From NCBI GenBank assembly GCA_951812925.1, contig OX638370.1, positions 114,032,897 through 114,096,896 on the forward strand: a stretch of DNA of 64,000 nt, read 5' to 3'. The position numbers were made by a program, and so were the translations under genes. The stretch's first letter is position 1, and every line of letters begins with the position of its first letter. Positions 1 to 10,183 of this stretch are shown in pieces. This DNA comes from Calliopum simillimum (Eukaryota; Arthropoda; Insecta; Diptera; Lauxaniidae). Below the pieces are notes generated by a model. The model was not told the DNA's origin, did not search any database, and saw only the letters and a program-made list of their open reading frames with translations.

Positions 1-89
1 CTCCAATTGGAAAGTTTTGCTGACAGAATCGTTACGAAATCGAAACGTTAAGTTTGCTTGGATATTTCAAAATATGTTTTAGTACTTAC

Positions 90-1904
90 GTATTTGTATC
101 GCTTGTGCATAATTAATTAAAAAATTATGTTCCGGTATTTTACTAAGATTATTTGTCATTATCACAATTAAATGCCTACAGCGCTCCTCGATTAATTGTG
201 TTAGTGCTAAATGAGCAAAAGATACACCAGCCAGAAGATCACGGTTTTGTAGACAAAACTGAAATTAAAAAAAAAAATTAGTTTTTTAAAAAAAAAAGGA
301 GATTTTCTCTTATAGCTTACTAATTGCCATACCTAAATTGGAGCGTAAGTCGAGCGTCAGCGTTATTTAACCATCTCTGTCCGTTTATATGGAGTATAAT
401 GAAACAAAGACTGTTAAATTATGCTGACGCTCGACTTACGCTCCATTTTAAGTATGGCTGTAAGGTGTACAACAAGCCCATCCGTTTACAATATATTGTC
501 ATCTCCAACAAACCATCTTAACTCTTTTACCTTAAAATTACGAGCTTCCAGTTTAATTAGTATTTCCTTTGCATGATCGGTATCAGGTTCGGCAAAAAGC
601 ACAAACGCATCATACCTCTGTGGTGGTAAACCTTTCTCTGCGTTCTTCATATCGTCTATGGTTAGGAGATTTGCATTAGTGCCATATCCAAAGTCATCAC
701 TGATTTCATTTATTACAAGCTGTTCTGTTGTAGACTGTTCTGTTGTAGACTGTTTCGTTTTGTTTGACTGTTCTGTTTTCATGTACGAAATGACAGATTT
801 CTTCTGTTGTAAACTTTTTCTATAGTTCTGAGCATCCTCAACTTGAAGAGAAAATTGGTCAAATATTGCAATTAAGTTTGAAACACCATTGAATATTGTT
901 AATTTAAAAGTTCGAAAAAATACTGAGGGTATTCCACAAAATGATAAACCTCGTAAATCGCAACACTAACAAAATAATGTGATTTTAACAGCTCTTATGA
1001 GTTTACGAGGTTTTCGAGGGACTTACACATTTTGTGAAGTACCCTTAATGTTTGTACAACATAAATATCGAGGAGGTAAAGACTGGTTCAAAAATTTAAG
1101 TAGCTCGCTTCGGTATAGTGTAAGTAAGCACCATGTAAATTTTAGTTCATTTCAGAGAACATTTGATGGAACCGAAACAATTTTGAAAACTGCAAAATAC
1201 TCATAGAAATGGGAAAAATTGTTTACTTTAAAATTCATACGAGTATCGTTCAACGTTTTATATAGATTTTGAGCAGTTCAATCTAAATCTACAGAACTTG
1301 CAGAGAAATTTTGACATTTTTCGGTTTCCGAAATCTACTCGGGTCTTTCAAATGTCCTCGTAAATGAACTAAAATTTAAATGGTACTTACTTACTCCATA
1401 ACGGAACTTTTTTTTTTGCCTGAGGAACGAAATTCCGAGCAACTTTAGCTGCTTCCACTCAAATCTGAACCTGTCCAGTATTATCAGAATGAATGAAATG
1501 AATTAATTCTCATATAAAATACCTAGATATTCATAAATATCATCACAGACATCCCAACGGTCAATTTGGCCCAAAAAGTTTTCCAAACTTTCAAAAGTTG
1601 CGCTGTCAGGATTATGCTTGCACCACAACTCGATGACTCTAGCCATAGGATCTGCTATGTTGCACATATCCTTCTCATCACAGTATGACCTTTGTTGCGC
1701 TAGCGTAACTATACCACGCCAATCACGTTCATAACCTTCTTCGGAGCGTAAGATTTTTTTTGTATTTAATATACGTAATTGATCACATGTTCTTGGACTT
1801 AGCGCAGTTAAGGGTATCTTCATGCAGGTATCAATTAAAATGCCATAATCATCATAATCTGTATCTGGCGGTGCGCTTGGTGCGTAATCCACAATTTCCA
1901 CCAT
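90..1904 (-). CDS. Myd88: Myd88 Toll/IL-1R signalling adaptor, 5' three coding exons (partial)
   Basis: Cytoplasmic adaptor that links Toll receptors to Tube/Pelle through its death domain. Predicted exons on the minus strand: 1904-1523, 841-531 and 258-90, with donors GTATTT, GTAAAA and GTAAGTAC and acceptors TCTTCAAG and AATTTCAG; the phases join cleanly into 287 codons. Residues about 30-127 form a death domain (GYERDWRG, then DPMARVIELWCKHNP and RWDVCDDIYEYL). A linker follows with STTEQ repeats, and from about residue 202 a TIR domain (PPQRYDAFVLFAEPD; box 2 is NRDLLAGVSF). The ATG at 1904 sits in AAAATGG, with an in-frame stop 15 bases upstream. A good acceptor (TTTCTGCAG) ends at 1938, so 1937-1905 is probably 5' UTR and another upstream exon is likely. 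The TIR C-terminus (box 3) lies beyond position 1. Where mammalian MyD88 has the BB-loop proline, this protein has alanine. The domain order is diagnostic, so the identification is firm; exact exon ends are inferred. Confidence 0.94.
327..457. repeat. 45-bp-arm hairpin in Myd88 intron 2
   Basis: Positions 327-371 and 413-457 are inverted copies, differing at about four positions, separated by a loop of about 41 bp. The stem core is GGAGCGTAAGTCGAGCGTCA. It lies in the intron between the two TIR-coding exons. It may be a small foldback MITE; no convincing target duplication was seen. Confidence 0.8.
926..1048. repeat. Short inverted-repeat element (CTCGTAAA family) in Myd88 intron 1
   Basis: The left arm begins AGGGTATTCCACAAAATG and runs into ACCTCGTAAA. 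The right arm, read in reverse complement, begins AGGGTACTTCACAAAATG and also reaches ACCTCGTAAA. The element is about 120 bp and non-coding. It shares the CTCGTAAA-rich interior with the larger element at 57518-57885. Confidence 0.65.
1108..1408. repeat. Foldback element in Myd88 intron 1
   Basis: About 1108-1190 and 1320-1408 are inverted copies of each other; the best block is GTAAGTAAGCACCATGTAAA against GTAAGTAAGTACCATTTAAA in reverse complement. It is adjacent to the 926-1048 element, so almost the whole 680-bp intron is repeat-derived. Confidence 0.6.
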
Positions 1905-1978
1905 TTTTCGGTGATTCAATTAAAACCAATTTGAGAACTGCAGAAATGAAAAGAGGTTAAGTTTAAAACAATGATACT

Positions 1979-2793
1979 ACGTTTCCTCCGGAGTTTTAAC
2001 GGTGCTGAGATTTATTAATCTCGTCGTAAAATCCTACCCGTTTCCATCGTTCGAAATTTATTTCTGACGGTAAATGTCATAAGCGGAAAAATTAAAGTTG
2101 TTCTTATATTTATTTTATTCCATTTGCTTTTTTTTTAATATCATTTGATCATCACTTGGTCAAAAATAGCCAAAATTGGTAACGCTACTGAGATTTATAC
2201 AAAGATTTCAAATAAATCCCGGCGGAATAGATTTATTTTTGTATGGTATATCATGTAATTCATGCCCATATTTAGAGCTAAATCTCGAAATAGCCTTATA
2301 CCACATACGTTTCCACCAGAGATTTAGCTTTAAATCGCATCGTTAAATCTTACCAAAATAGATTTATTTTTGACAGTAAATGTTATAAGTAATATTGACA
2401 ATGATTATAAATAAATAAATAAATAGATTTATTTTTGTATGGTAAATCATGTAATTTACGACCAGATTAATAGGCTGTTTCCACCAAAGGTTTAACTCCG
2501 CTGAGATTAGTAAATCACATCGTTAAATCTTACCCGTTTCCACCGGCCGAAATCGATTTATTTTTATCAGTAAATGTCAGAAGCAGTAAAATTAAACTTT
2601 TTTATGCCAATTGTCAAAGTTCCAGAAGTGTCACTAGGTTTAAACTTACCAAAATCGGTAGACTTGTTGTGATTAAGGCACAGATTTAACTTAAATCTCA
2701 GATTTATTTTTGTAAATCATTAAGATTAAGAGCTAAGTTCAGAAACTGCCTTAAATCCCATTTTAAATCTTTGGTGGAAACAGGCTATAAGAG
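1979..2793. mobile_element. Cluster of three 310-bp-type MITE copies
   Basis: Three related copies lie head to tail, roughly 1979-2304, 2305-2470 (partial) and 2473-2785. The third is best defined: it begins GGCTGTTTCCACCAAAGG, ends with the inverted version, and is flanked by TA on both sides. All carry the phrase AGATTTATTTTTGTATGGTA and a GACAGTAAATGT-type block. Each is non-coding. The same family recurs inverted at 9364-9671. A TA duplication suggests mobilisation by a Tc1/mariner-type transposase, which is inference. Confidence 0.75.
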
Positions 2794-4468
2794 CTTAATC
2801 TCGAAACAGCCTTCAATCGAATCATAAATCTCCAATGAAAACGTCGTTTGAGATTAATTTCGCATACTCTACAGTACTAAAATCTCATTATATATCGCAC
2901 TCGCAGTAGAAAAGTCTGTTTACTCCAAGTTTTGAATTTTTCAGAAAAAGTCAAAAGTTGTTTTTGAAATATCGGCATAATTCGAAGTGAGAAAAGCGAT
3001 GAGACACTTTAAGACGATGTATCTTGCTTAATAGATACCAAATATGAACACCATATACTAATCAAAAGGTGGGCTTAATCAGTTAAGTGTCACACCCACT
3101 TTTAACAATTGAACAATATGACACGTTATATCTCGTTAACTTTATATTTTTTGATTAAATTTAATTGGTTGAAAAGAGGGCATAATATGATAAGAGTCAC
3201 GCCCCCTTTTTTTTAATAAATGTAAGCACAGTATTTTTGCAGCTTAATCACACCACTTAAACAACTACACTACAATCAATACTCGAGCTTAGGTGCGCAA
3301 CGACTTGTCGTCCAAGTTGTTTGGTTTTTTATTGCAAAGTTTTTTAATTTAATTTATTTTATTAGTCTAGCGAATGATGACAATTTAATTGATGTTGATG
3401 TTTATTTATATTGATATTTATTTATTGGAAGCGAGTCCAGTTTACGCTTGAACTTGCCAATTTTTTTTTTTCAAGGCGTAATGGGGTTTTAGGCGTAAAT
3501 ACAAAATAAAAGTGTCGCTTTGATATAGTTCCGCAGATATAACCATAAAAAACAATATAAATTGGTGGTGGATTTCAAAATTATTAATGTCATATGCAAG
3601 TTATTTTAAGAAGCTACCAAACTGTAAAAGACTAGAGAAAAAGTTTCCAAATAATCGATAATTTTCTTTCATTCGATATGCCACTTGTACCTGAATATTG
3701 TTCATAAGTGCAAAAAAAAAAAAAAAAATCCAAAAACTTTCTTTGACAAAGAAACCCAACATCAACACCAAAACCAAAACGATAACAACACTTGAAATAA
3801 CAACAAGTGTCGTTTTTGCTCTCCACTATATTTTTATGATTTGATAAGTAAGGTTAAATGTCATTTCAATCAAATATTGTTGATAAGCAATTGCAAAATC
3901 GCGAAATTTCAATTTCGTCACGCATCTACGTTTGAATGTTTTTAATGCAAATACTGAAGATGTGAACAAAAAAACTAATGTCAAAACCTTTGATACAGGA
4001 TTTCCACTACAAGTTAAACCTTTGCCACATCAAATTGATATTTGGGTATTTCCACGAGATCATACCCTTCGCAACTCAAAAATCGAATCAACATTTTTAT
4101 TAAATTTTAATGCTTAAAATATAAAAAACACATGCATCTGCTATATCAAAGAAAGATTAAATGCAATTTTTTTTAATTCATGAAAAAAAAAAAAATCACT
4201 ATGGAGGTTCCAAACAACAACAACTTTCTACAACATCTTAGCCCGCTATATTCTGTTCTTACGGTTTTTTGTTTTTGACCCAAAAAACACCGTATCAAGC
4301 CGAGATTTTGCATAAATAGACCTTGAGTGACCTCTAAGTGACCATAGTGACCATAATAAAAATTTTAAAAATCTCAGCTCACTTTCTTGAATTTTTTTAT
4401 ATTTTCCTTTTGGTACTGTTAAATACTATGGATATAATTTTACGTATTGTTTTATTTTTTTACGATGT

Positions 4469-4851
4469 TGCACCCGTTACTTTCTGCCGTCGCACCCGTT
4501 ACATTTTTAAAGCTTATTTTTTCAACTTATTTATCCCTTAATGCAGCAAATTACGAAAATTCTTGTACGAAATATTACAATGAATTAACTTAAAAGTTTT
4601 ATTTTTACCGTTTCATGCAAAATTTTACTGAGGGATCTCATAAAACGAAAATAGCATATTTGAAACGTCGCACCCATTACCATCTATTTAGTACAAAAAA
4701 GCATTGAAATTTTACTTTTTTTAAATACTTCTATTTGTTGACAAGATCGAGATAGTTGACACTTCTCAAGTAATTGCATTTTTCTGGGGTATTTATATAA
4801 ATTCTACTTTTAATTTAAAAAATTGTCCTTAAACTGTTGCACCCGTTACTA
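4469..4851 (+). repeat. Four copies of a GCACCCGTTAC motif
   Basis: The motif GTTGCACCCGTTACT or a close variant (GTCGCACCCGTTAC, GTCGCACCCATTAC) occurs near 4469, 4490, 4665 and 4837, all in the same orientation, in otherwise AT-rich sequence. It may be remnants of repeated subterminal sequence of an old transposon. No coding potential was seen. Confidence 0.5.
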
Positions 4852-5540
4852 TGGAAATGCCCATTTTTTAATTCAATTTAAACTTTTTCAAATCAAAATA
4901 AACTTTTTCCGAATCAAATTAAGCTTTGCAAAAGGTCACTTTTTAAATGATATACTTATCTCTGCACCTACAGCAGCTGTCGTTATGAAACTTGGTACAT
5001 TAGTTTGATAAGTCGATTTAACACAAGAATGTGTTGAAAGAGGAAAGGTTAAATTGATTTGAAAAAAGTTTATTTTGATTTGGAAGAAGTTTTAATCGAA
5101 TTGAAAAAAGTACAATTTGGTGTGAAAAAGATTTATTTGGAGTAGAAACCCTGTTATATTGCCATCTTACTGAAAAATAATCAAAAAAAAAAAATATACT
5201 CTCAAGAGTTAAAAGTTTTTAGGGTCGTAATTAAGATTCATACCGACACCATCTCAAAAGTTAGAAGGACTCTTAAAAATGATATCTGCATCATTTTTTT
5301 CGATCCGAGAAAAACCAATGGAGTGATTTTGATTCTGAATATAAAGGCCTTAAAAAAAGTTTGGCATGTTTTTTGCTCATAACTTTCTTTCCTTCACAAA
5401 ACGGATGCCCAACAACGCATTTAAAATTTTGGCGTAAAAAAAATATATTGACATTTTTTTATTGCTGTATAGATTCTTAATATTCGATTCCAAAAATCGA
5501 TTTTTTTACATTTTTTAATTACGTGCTCCGAAAAACGATT

Positions 5541-6452
5541 TTTTACTCAAAAGCAAGGCATCTAACAAATGTTTCAAAAAATTCTGAAAAAATTCATCTA
5601 TATATAAATAGGCAAACGAAATCGATTCAGTCCCTGTTTCTATACCTAAACTTCAACCGATTTGCTTGATTTTTGTTGTTGTTGGAAAGGCTGCAAAGAA
5701 GAGCAGGGACTATATTTTTTTTAAATAGTGGGCGGTGCCATGCCCCTAAATAGAAAAAACGCTCTCACGGCTAAGCCACTTCAGCGATTTTTACGAAATT
5801 TGGTATGCAGATAAGGTTAGCACTAAGTTACTATAACATAACCATTAGGTATTAAGTAGGCGATGCCACGCCCCTTGTTATATGTTCAGATTGTTACTAT
5901 ATTGATAAATCTACCCGATCGGCGCAGCTACAAATTTCTGTTAAAAAGATTTTCTCTTAATTTACATTGGTCTTTCATATCTAAGAGTGCTTGGAATATG
6001 AAGATAGCCACGATTGGGAATGCGCTCCATCTACAGCTCCAGGTATACCTAGAGGTTATACGAAAATCCTTCGTAATCAAATAATTTTAAGCACCAATTT
6101 GTGGGATTCGTTTTTTAATTTTTCACTTTTTCACAAAATTTCAATTTTGACTTACAATAACGGCTTTTGCACGTATTGCTGCTTTACGGAACTGCATTTA
6201 TTTAAAAAAAACGGGGATTTCCCTTCATAAATCCGAAAACTCAGCTACAAAAATTATAACATCCGATTTATGGAATTTTTTTAAATTAGGCTGTCTACAG
6301 GCCTCCTTGGGAACTAGAGGGTTAAAATCTTTTTTTGTTCTTTGCTTTATAGTCAATTCGAAATGGTCGAATTTCGGCCACAAGGCGAACTTGAGTTTTA
6401 TGAATTGCACATATTTTTCGTAAGATGCCTTGTTTTTGAGTATAAAGCATTT
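5541..6452. repeat. Possible foldback with ~30-bp arms
   Basis: ACTCAAAAGCAAGGCATCT near 5550 is repeated inverted near 6420 (in reverse complement ACTCAAAAACAAGGCATCTT). The homology between the arms is short and fades quickly, so this may be a decayed element. A CACGCCCC-containing repeat lies inside it. Confidence 0.4.
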
Positions 6453-7794
6453 TTTATCTCCCGCATCGCAATCGATGTGTCTATACGCCTATGAATAATA
6501 GAAGTGCGACGCTGGCAAAAAACAATTTTTTTTTTTTTAAATTTTGTTGTTATTGTAGTACTTGTTAAATTTCAAAAAGATTTATTGTGCTAATTGGACA
6601 AATTTAGAAACAATTGGCGAATCAAATGAAATATAATAATTTATTCTGTCTCATTATGTCGTTGAAACTATGGGATCAAGATCAATGAATCAAAATTTTA
6701 GATAAATCGTTATCTTTTGAAAACTGTGCCTCAAGTTTAATGTATTTGTTCAACAACTTATTGAAATACCTTAAAATGGCATAAAAATTTGTAAAATTCA
6801 CTCAGGTGTTTTCAATTTATACCGGTTTTTATTTAGGATATATCCGCAACTTCCAATGGCTTGGCATTGTAACTCTGAAACTACAAACGAGCGACACTTT
6901 TCGATTACACATTCTTTCTCAAACTGTATTAAGTCCATTATTTGTTTAATTTGTTTAACTCTTACATTTAATTTTAATTAACGAAACGAAAAGCAAAAAG
7001 TACTCAATTAAAAAAAAAAAATAAACAAAAAAAAAATTAAATAAAATCGACAACCGGAAAACAAACCGAAATCCTTCTTCCAAAAATCCAAAAACTCTAC
7101 TGAACGGAAATGAGAAAATTCAATTCGTGAAACGTCAAATATTGAGCTGAGCGCACAGTGTTAACAACTTGCTACGATCGTAGCAGATCTGCTACTTCGC
7201 ATCGACTACCGTCTACTACAGTTTTTCGCAGATAAGAAAAATTAATGCTGATATACAATAAATTTAAATACTAAGAATCTACTACGGAAATTTTAATTCT
7301 GCTACGCCATGAAGCTTTTAAGTTTCCAACACTGCCTGAGTGTGAACGTGATGTGTGTGAGCGCAAGAAGAACTAGTGATCAGGCTTGCCAGATTGTAAA
7401 CACTTTGTAAGAAAAAATGCGAAATCTTAATAGAGCCAATTGCATCAAAACCTTCCTGATTAAAAAAAATTTACTAACAATAAATGAATAGAGGGTGATT
7501 AGGTACGTAATTGGATCGGACAAGGGAACTAACTAGACTGTGATGGAAAATATGTGCTTGTTAGAAATGTTTTTTATAATTTGCAACGAATGTATATTTG
7601 CATGATTTTTTGTAATAAATTTGGAATTAATGCATATTGCTTTAATTGATTAATCGGTGAGTGTTAAAACTCCAAACCTTATTATTTAGTAAGGAATGAT
7701 TTAAAAGATGAAACTATTATACTAGAATCTTTCGGATGAAATGCGAGAGTGTTGTGATAAGATCAAGACTTTTTAAATTAAATATTTTTTTTTT

Positions 7795-9142
7795 TTTTCG
7801 CCAAAAAAGCGTTAATTTCTCAACACAGTCTTCTTTTAGCTCGATAAATTTTTCTTATTACTATATTTTCATCATTCTAATTGATAGGTTTTCTCATAGA
7901 CCTAAAAATAGGCATTTGTTTTAGTAATGACCTCTTTATTTGACGTAAGTCTCTTACCGCCCAGCCATTGCTTCAGGTTTGAAAACAGAAAATAGTCGCA
8001 AGGGGCTTAATCTCGAGAATATGCTGTATGAGGTACACTCAGGAAAAAATTCTTTTGTATCAACTACTTTACTGTTGAATCAATGTCAAAAATAAGTTGG
8101 TAAGTTCAACGAAAATACGACAACGTGACGAACATGGTTACGTCTTGTTCTTCTTTTTATGCCTACTAACCATGTAGTACGTCACGAAAAATGTGAATAA
8201 GAACAAGAGTGTCGCAATATTTGAAAAGTTCAACGAAAACGTGTGCGTGTGTGGTGCCGAAAAAAAAAAAAAAAATAAAATGAATAATACCGACGAGTAA
8301 GAGGAAGCTGAATACCTAAACTAACAATTGAAGATGAAATCGATCCGGATGATGAACTTCAGGAACTTTAAAAAGTAATAAAAAAAAAACAAATAAAACA
8401 TTTAAAACAAATAAATAAAACAAATAAAAATGCATTTGAACCTACCGCGAATGTTTTTTAAATCAAAAGGAAATATTCTTTGGATCAACTTCAAATGTTT
8501 GTTAAATCAAAAGAAAATATTGTTTGATTTGAATAGTTTTTCTCAGTCAATTCAAATGGTTTCGCCTTCGGAGCTAAATCTGTACGAATATCTATTGAAT
8601 CAACAGTGAAAGTTGTCGTTTTTTCCCTCAGTGTAACATTTCGTAGTCTTATTTATGAATTTTTGCCATTCTGACTGCACACATATGCAGCTGTGCATTG
8701 CCTTGATGAAACAGCACTTTTTGTTTGCCAAATGCAGTAATTTCTGCTGGAAATCATTATCGAATCTGTCCAAATGCTTTGAATAATATTAGCCGATGAT
8801 TGTTTTACCGTTTTCAGGGTAATCGATGTAGATGAGGGATCCATGTTTCGTAACAAAACGGTGCAAAAAATCACTTGGACAACACCAAACTCTTCTTTGA
8901 AATAGTCACACGGTTGCGCTCGAGTGTGAACAATAGAGGCACCCATCACGCGGATAGCTTTTTCATGCCTTAATGTTTATGCAAAATGTGAAGTACCCAC
9001 TCAGTTAAGATACCTACAGACTCAGTCACCTAACGAACTTTCACTCTCCGATATAATTTCATGGATTTTGTCGATGATTTCTGTCGTGACGACTTCTTTT
9101 TGGCTGATTTAAACTTTCGGCGTCACTTCACAAATCAAACGA
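7795..9142 (-). pseudogene. Decayed mariner transposase (irritans/mellifera-type), split by a MITE
   Basis: Read on the minus strand, the sequence keeps scattered mariner transposase motifs in shifting frames: EVVTTEIIDKIHEIISESE near 9100, a region like LLTLEQKRV, then FIDYLEKGKTI-like and VLFHQGNAQLH (the HQDNA motif with D changed to G), then MAKIHK near 8650. After the 8036-8633 insertion the homology resumes with HTAYSRD, APCDYFLFSNLKQWLGGKR, TSNKEVI and NAYF, as in mariner C-termini. Many stops and frameshifts are present, and the catalytic aspartate of the second motif is lost. It is a dead copy. The family is inferred from motif order; terminal repeats were not located. Confidence 0.82.
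8036..8633. mobile_element. 598-bp MITE with CACTCAGGAAAAAA termini inserted in the mariner relic
   Basis: The left end CACTCAGGAAAAAA and right end (reverse complement CACTGAGGGAAAAAA) are inverted repeats, and a further inner block matching ACTGTTGAATCAAT is shared inverted. The element is bounded by TA on both sides. The mariner reading frame on either side is continuous across it, which fixes its boundaries independently. It contains no transposase. Confidence 0.82.
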
Positions 9143-9363
9143 AAATGTGAAACACAAATTTTTACCGCGAAATGAAAATAAATTGTGCACGTTTCGCTAT
9201 TTGTTACATTATCCGGCAAGTCTGTTCGCAAAAGGGTTGCCACTGTTTTTCAATTTTTGCTCGTAGTGGGCTATGCTGTGAAAGCATTAATTTTAGAAAT
9301 TGTATTTCTATCCCGTATTCTATGCATTCACCTGATGTTTATGATTATTAATTGATTTATTAT

Positions 9364-9671
9364 CTATGGCTGTTTCGAGACTTAGCTCTAAATTTCGGAG
9401 CAAATACCATACAAAAATAAATTTGTTTCTGCAAAGATTTTTTTTTTGATTTGCGTATAAATCTCAGCAGGGCTACCAATTTCGGCTATTTTCAACAATT
9501 TGGAACTAATGCCATTAAAAACAAAGCAAATGGAAGATAAATATTAAGAAGAAAAGAAAAAACAACTTTCATTTTCCCGCTTATGACATTTACTGTCAAA
9601 AATAAATATCTTTCAGCCGGGTAGGATTCATAGATCTCATCGCAGCTAAGTCTCAGATGGAAACATAGTAT
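9364..9671 (-). mobile_element. 310-bp MITE, same family as the 1979-2793 cluster
   Basis: In reverse complement it matches the first copy at 1979-2304 along its length: GTTTCCATCTGAGACTTAG end, TTTACTGTCAAAAATAAAT-type block, CAAAAATAGCC-like centre, and a GAGCTAAGTCTCGAAACAGCC end. Non-coding. Confidence 0.75.
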
Positions 9672-10144
9672 AACGTTTTTCTCCATCAATATATTTCTTT
9701 ATTTCACTTTTACTTTTATGTCTGGACAATTATTGCAACCATAAGTCACCTTATTCTGATTTTCAGTACATTAGTTTTCCATTTCTAGCAGAGGTGCCAG
9801 GCAAGCTCTCATTCGAACAATGCTTGTGTCAGTGGTGACTTTCTTCATTCTAATTGTTAGACTACTTGATAGCTTGAATTTAATATATGGATGAACAAAC
9901 TACATATTTAAGTGCAAAGGATGACACCATTCTCTGTGAGAAATAGTATAATGCACAACAATTATAAATGCTAATCCCAATAGAGTGTGTCTAGCTAAAT
10001 TAATTTAACATTTCCACAATAATTTGCATACGAAAAATTTCACAAGATTGCTATAAAAGTAAAGTTGTGCAGCAAATTTGCAGTTAGTAAGTGAAAAATT
10101 TTATTGGTTAAAAGTAATCAAGCATTAAGTACCTGTTCTATTAA

Positions 10145-10174
10145 AACTTTTTTTTTAAAAAAAAAAGTTTTTTC
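10145..10174. promoter_or_regulatory. A/T hairpin directly before the ppk start codon
   Basis: A nearly perfect palindrome, AAAACTTTTTTTTT followed by AAAAAAAAAAGTTTT, ends about ten bases before the ATG at 10184. In RNA it could form a stem next to the start codon. A chance homopolymer structure in AT-rich DNA is equally possible. Confidence 0.35.
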
Positions 10175-10183
10175 CAATTTATT

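Larger units (their letters stand above)
2794..7790. other. Intergenic stretch without recognisable genes
   Basis: This is AT-rich non-coding sequence between the MITE cluster and the mariner relic. It holds repeat fragments around 3040-3215 and 5590-5880 with CACGCCCC-type boxes like those in the DINE-like elements, a repeated GCACCCGTTAC motif (4469-4851), and a weak inverted repeat (5541-5575 against 6413-6452). Near 7170 there is a CTACGATCGTAG palindrome. The promoter of Myd88 should lie to the right of 1937 but I could not locate it. Confidence 0.5.

Noticed and set aside
1..89. Search for the next Myd88 exon within the first 89 bases
   Set aside because: A possible acceptor (TTCTGTCAG, minus strand) exists near 21, but the translation after it does not resemble the expected TIR continuation; the exon probably lies outside.
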